NCBI GenBank assembly: GCA_947500295.1
Contig: CANMRM010000007.1
Span: 62,001-126,000, forward strand
Direction: 5' to 3'
Origin: an uncultured Kordiimonas sp.
GTDB taxonomy: Bacteria > Pseudomonadota > Alphaproteobacteria > Sphingomonadales > Kordiimonadaceae
DNA: 64,000 nt
Both the position numbers and the translations under genes were made by a program. This document shows positions 26,425 through 34,815 of this stretch, in pieces. Below the pieces are notes generated by a model. That model had not been told where the DNA came from, searched no databases, and saw only the letters and a list, made by a program, of their open reading frames with translations. Every line of letters starts with the position of its first letter. Within the stretch, counting starts at the first letter, position 1.

Positions 26425-27531
26425 ATGGACCTGATTGAACGCGCGGCAAAAAATGCCAAGAAGAAAGAGGAAAAAGGCAGTTCCCTGGTGGAACGAGCCG
26501 CCAAGACTGTTGGCGACAGCCCTTTTGAGCGTCCTGCATCAGGCGGTATTGGTTCGCCCGGCAAAAAGAAACCGGACCCTTCTTCGCTTAACCCGACTTT
26601 GGCGGAGGAGCCAGCAACACCCGCCTTCAAGGGTATCGGCGCGCCAGGAGCCCCCAGGCAAAAGCCGAAAGCTGCCAATGAGGATACAGCACCTGATGGT
26701 ATCCAGCCGGTTCCTGAAAAACCGCGTTCTCTTGCAATAGGTGATACGGCAGGCGAGGGACCGAAACAGGCATCCAGTCGGCCCCGCAAGCGCCGTGAAG
26801 CAGAAGAAATAGACCTGGTCGCACTGAGAGAGGCTGGTTACATCACACCGGATATGCCGCCCAACCTAATGTCGGAAGAGTTCCGTATCATCAAGCGATC
26901 GTTGTTGCTTAACGCCTTTCCCAAAGGAGAGGGCTCGAAAGATAGGAATGACAACGTTATTCTTGTTACGAGCTCCAATCCAAGTGAGGGCAAGACTTTT
27001 TGTACGATTAATTTGGCACTTTCCATAGCTACCGAGCAGGACGTGACTGTTTTGCTGGTTGATGCCGATTTCTCCAAACCTGAAATTTTGAACCGGCTTG
27101 GCGTAAAAGGAGGCAGGGGCCTTATGGACGTGGTGGCTGACGGTAATATGGATGTCGGCGACTGTCTGGTTCGCACCAATATACCCAATCTTGTACTCTT
27201 GCCTGCAGGCCGACAGCACAACCTCACGACTGAATTGCTGGCGAGTGAGCGTATGGCCAACATGGTTACGGAGATTTCCAGTCGCTATAAAGACAGGATT
27301 GTAATCTTTGATTCACCGCCCGTTCTCGCAAGCTCTGCCGCGTCGGTGTTGGCGCTGTATATGGGGCAAACTGTTTTTGTCATCGAAGCTGAAAAAACAA
27401 CTGAACCGCAAATTAAAGAAAGCCTCGGCATGATAAGCGCGTGTGAAAACATAAATTTGCTTCTAAACAAAACGCGCTATAACGGTAGCAACAAAAAGTT
27501 TGCAACTTACTACGGCTACGGCGGTCGATAG
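26425..27531 (+). CDS. XrtA-associated tyrosine autokinase (BY-kinase)
   Basis: A cytoplasmic bacterial tyrosine kinase that works with the chain-length protein. It has 368 residues from the ATG at 26425, giving the family-like start MDLIERAAK; a TTG at 26416 is an alternative. An N-terminal disordered, Pro/Lys-rich stretch (about 10-140) precedes the P-loop domain. The Walker A variant is SSNPSEGKT, Walker A' is VLLVDADFSKPEI, and IVIFDSPPVL is Walker B. The end has a tyrosine cluster, FATYYGYGG, the expected autophosphorylation site. This fits TIGR03018. Confidence 0.9.
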   Translation: MDLIERAAKNAKKKEEKGSSLVERAAKTVGDSPFERPASGGIGSPGKKKPDPSSLNPTLAEEPATPAFKGIGAPGAPRQKPKAANEDTAPDGIQPVPEKPRSLAIGDTAGEGPKQASSRPRKRREAEEIDLVALREAGYITPDMPPNLMSEEFRIIKRSLLLNAFPKGEGSKDRNDNVILVTSSNPSEGKTFCTINLALSIATEQDVTVLLVDADFSKPEILNRLGVKGGRGLMDVVADGNMDVGDCLVRTNIPNLVLLPAGRQHNLTTELLASERMANMVTEISSRYKDRIVIFDSPPVLASSAASVLALYMGQTVFVIEAEKTTEPQIKESLGMISACENINLLLNKTRYNGSNKKFATYYGYGGR

Positions 27532-27542
27532 AGGCATCTAGT

Positions 27543-29039
27543 GTGATCCCTCGCCCGTTTCTCAGAGCATCTAATGCTGGTCTGAAGCCCTACATTGCAC
27601 TGGCTGCTGCATGTCCGCTGTTTACTCTCGTCTCTATTGGTGGCGCAAAAGCCCAGCACATATATATCGACCCGCGTGCCGAGCTCAGGTTGACCGGCAC
27701 AGACAATGCAAATTTATCAGAAACCGATAAGGTTTATGATGCTGTGCTGAATAGCGCGGTTGGTATGAATGCACGCATCTCCGGCAATCGACTGCGGTTA
27801 GCGCTCGATTACTCGCTGGATCACTTTTATTTCCTGTCCGATGGCACAGACGACTTTCGTCAAAATATGTTTGGAACGCTAGACAGCGAAGTATGGGAAG
27901 ATCATCTGACCATAAATGGTCGTGCGAGCCTGCGTCAGCAGTTCCTTGACCAGCGGGGAAGCCTATCAGGAAGCGCTGCCAACCGGACAGCGAACCGCCG
28001 CCTTGTTCAAGAATATACTGGCACGGGTATTTTCAGGACAGGGCTCCGGGACTACGCCGACTTCCGGCTGACATACAGATTTGGACTGCAGAGGAGCCCT
28101 GCCGATAACCTGGAGGACGAAACGCTGCCGGTGAATTTTTCTGATTCAACCAGCCACGAACTCACGGCATCGCTGGACTCGGGGGATCGATTCCGAAATT
28201 TTCAATGGCGTTTGTTTGCTGATTCTTCTGAGGTCATCAGATCTCTGGATGTTAATGATTTTCGTAAGGAACGGGGTGGTGCAGAAATAACTTGGAAAGC
28301 CAATCGCTTTATCCAACTTTTTGGCAATGTGAATGTGACATCCAACGATTTCCAGTCAGCTGAACTTGGCGAAGATGGCTTTGGCTGGGAGGGTGGTTTT
28401 CGATGGACACCAGGCCCTAAACTTGACCTGAGTGTTTCGTATGGACGCGAAGGCGAGCGAGAAATCTGGTATGCATCATTGCAGCACTTCTTTTCAGCCC
28501 GGCTGAATTTTACGGGTAGTTATACCGATAGAATTACTGCTAATACTATAGTATCTAACGATAATTTAAATAACCTGTCGTTCAATGACCAGTTCGGGAT
28601 TGTTAACACCGAAAGCCTGCCGATCGACGAAACAGACCCGAACTTCTCCTTTTCTGATGTTGATTTCCGGCAACGCTCCGCCGTTGGCACACTCACTCTC
28701 CAGCAAAAAAGAACCAAGACCTTTATCAACGGTAGCTATGAGAAACGAACCTTTGACGATAGTTCTGGATCAGCGCGTGCCTGGGGTGTTTCTTTGGGCA
28801 CAGATCATGAAATTAATGAAGATACGTCACTAAATGCTCGACTTAGCTTTCGTCAAAGTTTATTTGAAGATGGGGTGCGAGTAGATGATTTCATCGTAGG
28901 TAATTTGACTTGGACAAGAACGGTATCAAGATATTTGAGTGTAGCGATTTCGTATGATCACTCGCAGCGGCTTTCAAATGCCGACGGCCAGGACCTGGAA
29001 GAAAATGCACTTACGTTCTACCTAAGAGGGACATTCTAG
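27543..29039 (+). CDS. XrtA-system outer-membrane beta-barrel protein (TIGR03016-like)
   Basis: The 498-residue product starts at a GTG and has a signal peptide (about 15-38, ending GGAKAQ). The rest shows alternating hydrophobic/polar strands rich in aromatic residues, such as LRLALDYSLDHFYFLSD and LDLSVSYGREGEREIWYASL. It ends with phenylalanine (ALTFYLRGTF), as outer-membrane barrels do. By place and pattern it is the conserved barrel of exosortase loci. It may aid export or anchor the glycan; no mechanism is known. It lies between kinase and ATPase genes with gaps of 11 and 7 bases. Confidence 0.83.
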   Translation: MIPRPFLRASNAGLKPYIALAAACPLFTLVSIGGAKAQHIYIDPRAELRLTGTDNANLSETDKVYDAVLNSAVGMNARISGNRLRLALDYSLDHFYFLSDGTDDFRQNMFGTLDSEVWEDHLTINGRASLRQQFLDQRGSLSGSAANRTANRRLVQEYTGTGIFRTGLRDYADFRLTYRFGLQRSPADNLEDETLPVNFSDSTSHELTASLDSGDRFRNFQWRLFADSSEVIRSLDVNDFRKERGGAEITWKANRFIQLFGNVNVTSNDFQSAELGEDGFGWEGGFRWTPGPKLDLSVSYGREGEREIWYASLQHFFSARLNFTGSYTDRITANTIVSNDNLNNLSFNDQFGIVNTESLPIDETDPNFSFSDVDFRQRSAVGTLTLQQKRTKTFINGSYEKRTFDDSSGSARAWGVSLGTDHEINEDTSLNARLSFRQSLFEDGVRVDDFIVGNLTWTRTVSRYLSVAISYDHSQRLSNADGQDLEENALTFYLRGTF

Positions 29040-29046
29040 CTCTAGT

Positions 29047-30084
29047 ATGTATGAAAGTTTTTACAATCTTCAGGGTCGCCCATTCCAGCTAACGCCGGAT
29101 CCACGCTTTTATTTTAGCTCGCGGACACACAAAAAAGCGATGGCATATCTCACCTATGGTCTGAACCAGGGTGAAGGCTTTATTATTGTGACGGGTGATA
29201 TTGGCACGGGGAAAACTACCCTGGTGCGACACCTGTTCGACACACTCGACCGCAATGAATTTATCGCAGCCATGATCGTCAGCACGCAATTGAGTGCGGA
29301 AGACCTCCTCAGAAGTGTGGTTGCCGCTTTCGGTCTGGATGCACAGGCAGAGGATAAAGGGCAACTTCTTGCTCGGCTCGAAAAGCACCTGCGAGAACAG
29401 TTTGCGCGCGGCCGGCGTGCCCTTTTGGTTGTTGATGAGGCCCAGAACCTTTCCAATGCTGCGCTTGAGGAAATGAGAATGCTCTCAAATTTCCAGGACG
29501 GCGACAAAGCATTGGTGCAAAGCTTCTTGGTGGGACAGCCCGAATTTCGGGAGCGTATCTTTGCTGCACCCGAACTGGAGCAGCTGCGCCAGCGGGTGAT
29601 CGCCACCCATCATCTGGAGCCGATGGAAAAAGAAGAACTCGCCGATTATATCCAACACCGCCTCAGTCTCGTGGGCTGGGACAATGATCCTTGCTTTACC
29701 GCTGACGCGGTCGAGGCCATCTACAATCATTCGGCAGGGGTTCCCAGGCGTCTGAACACACTCTGCTCGAGAGTTCTGCTGTATGGTTCACTGGAAGAAC
29801 TCCATACCATTGATGGCGACACGATTGACGCTGTTGTTGCGGACATGACCAGTGACACCAGGCCGGTTACGGCAGTGTCTTCTGCCGTGGCGATGCCACC
29901 CCCCAGCTCCCAGAACGATTCTACAGTGCCTCTTGAAGCAAAGCCTGCAGGTAAAGAGAGCAAAGAGATGGATAACCGCATCAGTCAGCTTGAGGACATG
30001 ATGAAGTCACAGGACCAGACGCTGCAACAATTGACCCAATTGATGACGCAGCTCGCAAGCGGCGGCAAAAAGGACGACGAATAA
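29047..30084 (+). CDS. XrtA-associated AAA ATPase (TIGR03015-like)
   Basis: This 345-residue protein has the ExeA/GspA-type start MYESFYNLQGRPFQLTPDPR. The Walker A motif is GDIGTGKTT (about 50-58), Walker B is ALLVVDEAQNLS, and an arginine-rich sensor region reads LEQLRQRVIATHHLEPME. A winged or helical lid with GVPRRLNTLCSRVLL follows. The last 80 residues are low-complexity plus a short coiled coil (ISQLEDMMKSQDQTLQQLTQ). Such ATPases recur in PEP-CTERM loci and may open the cell wall or regulate synthesis; the role is not proven. Confidence 0.9.
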   Translation: MYESFYNLQGRPFQLTPDPRFYFSSRTHKKAMAYLTYGLNQGEGFIIVTGDIGTGKTTLVRHLFDTLDRNEFIAAMIVSTQLSAEDLLRSVVAAFGLDAQAEDKGQLLARLEKHLREQFARGRRALLVVDEAQNLSNAALEEMRMLSNFQDGDKALVQSFLVGQPEFRERIFAAPELEQLRQRVIATHHLEPMEKEELADYIQHRLSLVGWDNDPCFTADAVEAIYNHSAGVPRRLNTLCSRVLLYGSLEELHTIDGDTIDAVVADMTSDTRPVTAVSSAVAMPPPSSQNDSTVPLEAKPAGKESKEMDNRISQLEDMMKSQDQTLQQLTQLMTQLASGGKKDDE

Positions 30085-30087
30085 CTC

Positions 30088-31005
30088 ATGTCGGCAATCG
30101 CCCCTGCTAGTTTACGGCTGGTGCCTCGCAGGACTACCGTTGAGGGCGGAACAACTTCGAACATATTTTCTGTTGACGTTGAGGAATGGTTTCAGGTTGG
30201 GGCCTTCGAAAATACATTGGGCCGGGACCAATGGCATAGCCTGGAAAGTCGTGTCGAACAACAGACAGAATTTGTCCTGGAACTGTTGGCACAGGCCCAG
30301 GTGTTGGGCACCTTCTTCTGTTTGGGGTGGGTGGCAGAGCGTTTCCCCAAACTGATATCGATGATCGCGACAGCTGGACACGAGGTGGGGTGTCATGGGA
30401 TGGATCATCGCCGCATATTCACCATGTCTCCGGCAGAGTTTTTCGATGACGTGACACGCGCAAAGAGCTTGCTCGAAGAAGCGGGCGGCAAACCCGTCAG
30501 GGGATACCGGGCCCCAAGTTTCTCCATGACAGCGGAGTGTTGGGAGTTTTACGAGAAACTTGAAGAAGCCGGATTTTCCTACTCGTCCAGCATCGTTCCC
30601 GCAAAGACAGATCACTATGGTGCTGTGGGTTTGCCAAGGACACCCTTTTTCCCACTGAAAAACTGTAGTGTGATAGAAATACCCATGACGGTTGCAACTT
30701 TTGGACAGACTGCTTTTCCGGCATCAGGTGGCGGTTATTTCAGGCTGCTGCCCATGTTCCTATCTACCTGGTTGATGAACAGGGCTCGTCGTCAGACCGG
30801 GATCGGTACCGTTTTTTACATGCACCCATGGGAGACAGACCCTGACCAACCATTTATAAGCAACGCACCGCTGCGTTCACGACTGCGTCACTATACAGGC
30901 TTGGCAGCCATGTCGGGTAAAGTGAAAAATCTGCTGGCCTCGTCCACTTTCGGTCGGGTTGACACGGTTGTAGCTCAATCATTCGAGTGGGATGCAGACC
31001 AGTGA
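30088..31005 (+). CDS. XrtA-system polysaccharide deacetylase (DUF3473 type)
   Basis: A carbohydrate esterase family 4 enzyme expected to deacetylate N-acetyl sugars of the exopolysaccharide. The 305 residues have the NodB fold: FSVDVEEWFQ gives the catalytic and metal Asp/Glu region, GHEVGCHGMDHR the metal-binding His pair, and GYRAPSFSM the third motif. The tail FYMHPWETDPDQP is the DUF3473 extension that marks the exosortase-linked subgroup (TIGR03006). The absence of a signal peptide is usual for it. Its stop overlaps the most likely GTG start of the next gene. Confidence 0.9.
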   Translation: MSAIAPASLRLVPRRTTVEGGTTSNIFSVDVEEWFQVGAFENTLGRDQWHSLESRVEQQTEFVLELLAQAQVLGTFFCLGWVAERFPKLISMIATAGHEVGCHGMDHRRIFTMSPAEFFDDVTRAKSLLEEAGGKPVRGYRAPSFSMTAECWEFYEKLEEAGFSYSSSIVPAKTDHYGAVGLPRTPFFPLKNCSVIEIPMTVATFGQTAFPASGGGYFRLLPMFLSTWLMNRARRQTGIGTVFYMHPWETDPDQPFISNAPLRSRLRHYTGLAAMSGKVKNLLASSTFGRVDTVVAQSFEWDADQ

Positions 31006-32042
31006 CAACGGACATTAAGCTTCTCGATAGCACTGCTTTTGAGGCTTGGGATGAGTTTGTCAATAAGGCTCCGGATGCTACTTTCTGCCATCTTTCAGGA
31101 TGGAAGACTGTTATTGAACAGGGAGCAGGGCAGAGTTGCCCCTATGTTGCTGCATTTCAGGATGGCGTTGTGGTCGGGGTTTTGCCGCTTTCCATTAAGA
31201 AGCATTTTCTGTTTGGCAAGGCGCTGATTTCAAACATGTTTTGTGTCTACGGTGGCGCAATCGCCGTCGATGCGGGTGTGAAGGATGGCCTTTACAGATT
31301 TGCTTGGCAACTGGCCGAAAAACACGGCTTACCCGTTTTTGAAAACCGTTCCAGAACCAGGGACAATGAGTTGTGTAAAGGGTGGATTGCGGAGCCATCT
31401 TCAGCAACGTTTGTCAAAGAGCTTGCTAACGATGACGATCAACAGCTGCTTGCTATTCCCCGCAAACAACGGGCTGTCATTCGTAAAAGCTTCAAAAATG
31501 GTCTTGAGACCGATTGGGAAGGGGACATCAATACATTTTACGACCTCTATGCCAAAAGTGTTTTAGCCCTTGGTACACCGGTATTCCCAAAAAAAATGTT
31601 TGCGGCGTTCATTGATGTTTTCGGTAATGACGTTGAAATCCAACTTACCAGATCAGCTGACGGTGTTCCGGTTGCAAGCCTTATGAGTTTCTATTTCCGC
31701 GACACGGTGATGCCTTACTACGCCGGCGGATCGGGCGCCGTACGCTCGTTGGGCGCTCACGATCATATGTATTTCCACCTTATGTGTGCTGCCAGGCGTC
31801 GTGGAATTCGCTACTTCGATTTTGGCAGGAGCAAAATTGACAGCGGCCCCTACAAGTTCAAGAAAAACTGGGGTTTTGAACCAAAAGACCTTGGATACGA
31901 AATGCGCCTCGCCGAAGGGGCTGATCTGCCCAATGTGTCGCAGCAGTCTGGGCCATTCGCAGTCATGAGCAGGGCATGGAAGCACTTGCCACTGAGTGTT
32001 TCAAAAATCCTGGGCCCATCAATATCACGTCACTTAGGTTAG
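31002..32042 (+). CDS. FemAB-family protein of the XrtA system
   Basis: A GNAT-fold transferase of the FemAB/peptidyl-transferase type (TIGR03019-like), 346 residues from the GTG at 31002. This start overlaps the deacetylase stop (GTGA); a GTG at 30987 is the alternative. Motifs include FCHLSGWKTVIEQ at the N terminus, KQRAVIRKSFKNGL in the middle and GIRYFDFGRSKIDSGPYKFK near the end, the last being typical of the family. In exosortase loci it may attach an amino acid or acyl group to the polysaccharide or its lipid carrier; the substrate is unknown. Confidence 0.88.
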   Translation: MTTDIKLLDSTAFEAWDEFVNKAPDATFCHLSGWKTVIEQGAGQSCPYVAAFQDGVVVGVLPLSIKKHFLFGKALISNMFCVYGGAIAVDAGVKDGLYRFAWQLAEKHGLPVFENRSRTRDNELCKGWIAEPSSATFVKELANDDDQQLLAIPRKQRAVIRKSFKNGLETDWEGDINTFYDLYAKSVLALGTPVFPKKMFAAFIDVFGNDVEIQLTRSADGVPVASLMSFYFRDTVMPYYAGGSGAVRSLGAHDHMYFHLMCAARRRGIRYFDFGRSKIDSGPYKFKKNWGFEPKDLGYEMRLAEGADLPNVSQQSGPFAVMSRAWKHLPLSVSKILGPSISRHLG

Positions 32043-32047
32043 CTAAG

Positions 32048-33280
32048 ATGGCGCGTATCCTTTTTTTGTCACACCGCATTCCCTATCCGCCGAACAAGGG
32101 AGACAAAATTCGCTCATGGCACTTTCTGGAGCACTTGTGCAAAAACCACGAAGTTCATGCTGGTTTTTTTATCGATGACAAGGATGACTTTGAGCATCTG
32201 GAGTTTCTAGAAAGTAAATGTGAAACGGTACTTTATGCGTTTGCCACTCCATCCGCACAGAAATTGGCTTCCCTGCGTGGACTGATAACCGGCGGTTCTC
32301 TGACCGAAAACGCCTATCCATCGCCAAATTTTCGACGCCAGCTGAGGTCCCTGTTGGAGAAACATGCTTTTGACCTCATATTTTTGTACTCGGCTGCAAC
32401 CTACTCTTTCCTGCCTGACGACATAGAAAAAATTCCCATCATCACAGATTTTGTGGATGTGGATTCCGAAAAATGGCGTGCCTATGGCGATAATTCAAAA
32501 TGGCCGATGTCCTGGGTGTTTGCGAGGGAAGCTGAAACACTGTCTCGGTTCGAGGCTAAAGTGGCGAACAAGAGTGCTTGCTCAATTCTTGTGAGTGACG
32601 ATGAGGCCCGATTGATGCGCGGGAGGCTCCAGGAACGCAATATTGAAGCGTTTGTTCAAGGTATCCCAAACGGCGTTGATATAAGCGCGTTTGCACCGGA
32701 AAACTATGATACCCCCGCTGCTGGTCATCGTATTATCTTTACCGGTGCCATGGACTACGCTCCCAACGTAGAAGCAGTTGTCTGGTTTGCTGAAAATGTA
32801 TTCGAGAAGTTGAAACAGGAAATTGCAGGCATTGAATTTTTAATTGCCGGCCGCCCGGTGGCATCGGCTGTTCAAAGACTTGGCAGGCGAGATGGAATTG
32901 TCGTGCTTGGTGCCGTGGATGACATGGCGGCAGAAATCGCAAAGGCGGACATTGTGATTGCGCCGCTTCAAACAGCGCGAGGTATCCAAAACAAAGTTCT
33001 TGAGGGCATGGCCATGGCTAAACCGGTGGTTTGTACGCGCGCAGCAAATGAAGGCATTAATGCCGAGCACGGTATCACCGCCCTATTGTCAGAAACCCCG
33101 GACGAGTTTGTCCAAGCAATCCGTTCTTTGCTGGACTCTGCACCTATGCGGCAGTCCATTGGCGGTGCAGCACGTAATTTCGTCGACCAGAAGTTTTCTT
33201 GGAAGGCAGCTTTTTCTAGCATAGATACTGTCGTCGGCCAGGTGGCAGGTAGCCCAAAAGAGCGTCAGGTGAAGCTATGA
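32048..33280 (+). CDS. Glycosyltransferase of the XrtA system (TIGR03087-like)
   Basis: The protein has 410 residues from the ATG at 32048, which gives the canonical family start MARILFLSHRIPYPPNKGDK; an upstream ATG at 31976 lies inside the FemAB gene. It is a GT-B enzyme: DFVDVDSEKW in the N-terminal half and IIFTGAMDYAPNVEAVVWF, IEFLIAGRPV and IVIAPLQTARGIQNKVLEGM in the nucleotide-sugar domain. It is one of only two ordinary glycosyltransferases in this locus, so the repeat unit is short or is completed by enzymes elsewhere. Its end overlaps xrtA (ATGA). Confidence 0.9.
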   Translation: MARILFLSHRIPYPPNKGDKIRSWHFLEHLCKNHEVHAGFFIDDKDDFEHLEFLESKCETVLYAFATPSAQKLASLRGLITGGSLTENAYPSPNFRRQLRSLLEKHAFDLIFLYSAATYSFLPDDIEKIPIITDFVDVDSEKWRAYGDNSKWPMSWVFAREAETLSRFEAKVANKSACSILVSDDEARLMRGRLQERNIEAFVQGIPNGVDISAFAPENYDTPAAGHRIIFTGAMDYAPNVEAVVWFAENVFEKLKQEIAGIEFLIAGRPVASAVQRLGRRDGIVVLGAVDDMAAEIAKADIVIAPLQTARGIQNKVLEGMAMAKPVVCTRAANEGINAEHGITALLSETPDEFVQAIRSLLDSAPMRQSIGGAARNFVDQKFSWKAAFSSIDTVVGQVAGSPKERQVKL

Positions 33281-34815
33281 CAACACTTTGGCGCAAGCAT
33301 GCTGTTCTCCTGATTTTAGGACTGCTGGTTCTCGCTAGTGCGTGGTTTGAAGCTCTTTCGCACATGGCAAAAATCCTCTGGAATGTAGATGTTTTCGCAC
33401 ATGGTCTGCTTGCGCCCATAGTGTGTGTCGGTTTGATATGGACCAGGCGTGAGCTTCTTCTGAAGATGAAACCCACGTTCTCGGTGCTGGGCCTGGTGGG
33501 CCTGCTCGCTTCCTGCCTGCTGTGGTTGGCAGCTGGCGTTCTTGATGTGGCGCTTTTTGCTCACGTTGCGCTTGTTTCGGCTATTCAGGCCCTGGTATTG
33601 GCTGTCTTCGGTTGGCACATCTATCGTGCGAACATCTTTCCGATGCTGTTTCTCTATTTTTCGGTCCCCTTCGGCTACGAATTGGTGGGGCCGCTTCAGC
33701 GCATGACCGCGGGAATGGTCATATGGGTGTTGGATCTGATAAATGCGGACTTTTCTGCGGAGGGCATGTTAATCACATTGCCCAGTGGCCTTTATGAAGT
33801 TGCTGAAGCATGTGCGGGTGTGAAGTTCTTCTTCACAAGTATTTTCACCGGCGTTTTGCTTTCTCACCTTGTGTTCCGTAGCTGGCGCCGCCGCGCGGCA
33901 ATTATCGCCTTCAGTGTCGTTTTGCCCATAATAGCCAATGCTTTGCGAGTTTTGCTGATCTTCCTGATTGCAGAGTTATCTGACCAGCGGCTGGCAAAGG
34001 GTTTTGACCATTTGGTTTATGGTTGGGTATTTTTGTCGGTGGTGTTGCTCCTGCTGGTGACAACAGCATACAAGTACTCAGACAAGCCACTCACAGACAG
34101 TGCGATGTCGAATGACATAACACCCGGGCCTGTAGCGCAACAGCGCAATGGATGGATGTTGTTAATGCTTATTGGGGTTTTGCTGCCCTGGGCCACGACA
34201 TGGATTTTACCCCCAGGCCAGATGGGCGAGACAACACTGAGAACGACCATCTCCCAACCTATTGTAGTGGATGACACCGCAGGGTTTCGGGCTTTGGCTG
34301 ATACAGGCTATGTCGCTCGTCCGGAGTTTCTTCTGGCGGATGAGAGCCGAGCTTCACTCCTGAGGAAAAACGGCTCAGTCTTTCATGCCTACATCGCCGA
34401 CATTGAGGTGTTGTCTTCGGCCCAACGGCTTTTCCACCCAAGCAATACTCTGGTTGATCACACATGGCGCCAGATTGAGTTTTCGAGCTCAGTTCGCCAG
34501 CTCGGTGTATGCCAGCTTGCCATATCCGAGCATATCTTTCGCCGGGGAGAGGAGAGAACAATTGTGTGGGCAGGATATACGGTTGATGGTGTGGCGGTTA
34601 AAAATGACATCGAGGAAAAAATTGAAACCGCTTTGCAACTATTGAAAGGCAAACAGGCTTCGGGAACAGCATGGGTAATGAGTGCACCACTGGTGGGAGA
34701 ACCAGACCTTATCCGGGAAATATTTTTGGAATTCCTATCGACATTTCCTGCCGATAGCTATTTAAGAGATGCGGGGGGCGCATTGAAAAGGGGCAACAGT
34801 ATATGTGCGGAATAA
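33277..34815 (+). CDS. xrtA: Exosortase A fused to an EpsI (DUF3485) domain
   Basis: Exosortase A is the membrane cysteine transpeptidase that cuts PEP-CTERM proteins at the PEP motif. The N-terminal half (1-275) has about eight transmembrane helices. It carries the predicted catalytic set: C179 in EACAGVKFF, R224 in NALRVLLIF and H245 in FDHLVYGW. The C-terminal half (about 285-512) begins with another helix and is an EpsI-type periplasmic domain, as is usual for XrtA. At least one substrate is encoded here (13583-15979). It overlaps its neighbours on both sides. Confidence 0.94.
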   Translation: MTTLWRKHAVLLILGLLVLASAWFEALSHMAKILWNVDVFAHGLLAPIVCVGLIWTRRELLLKMKPTFSVLGLVGLLASCLLWLAAGVLDVALFAHVALVSAIQALVLAVFGWHIYRANIFPMLFLYFSVPFGYELVGPLQRMTAGMVIWVLDLINADFSAEGMLITLPSGLYEVAEACAGVKFFFTSIFTGVLLSHLVFRSWRRRAAIIAFSVVLPIIANALRVLLIFLIAELSDQRLAKGFDHLVYGWVFLSVVLLLLVTTAYKYSDKPLTDSAMSNDITPGPVAQQRNGWMLLMLIGVLLPWATTWILPPGQMGETTLRTTISQPIVVDDTAGFRALADTGYVARPEFLLADESRASLLRKNGSVFHAYIADIEVLSSAQRLFHPSNTLVDHTWRQIEFSSSVRQLGVCQLAISEHIFRRGEERTIVWAGYTVDGVAVKNDIEEKIETALQLLKGKQASGTAWVMSAPLVGEPDLIREIFLEFLSTFPADSYLRDAGGALKRGNSICAE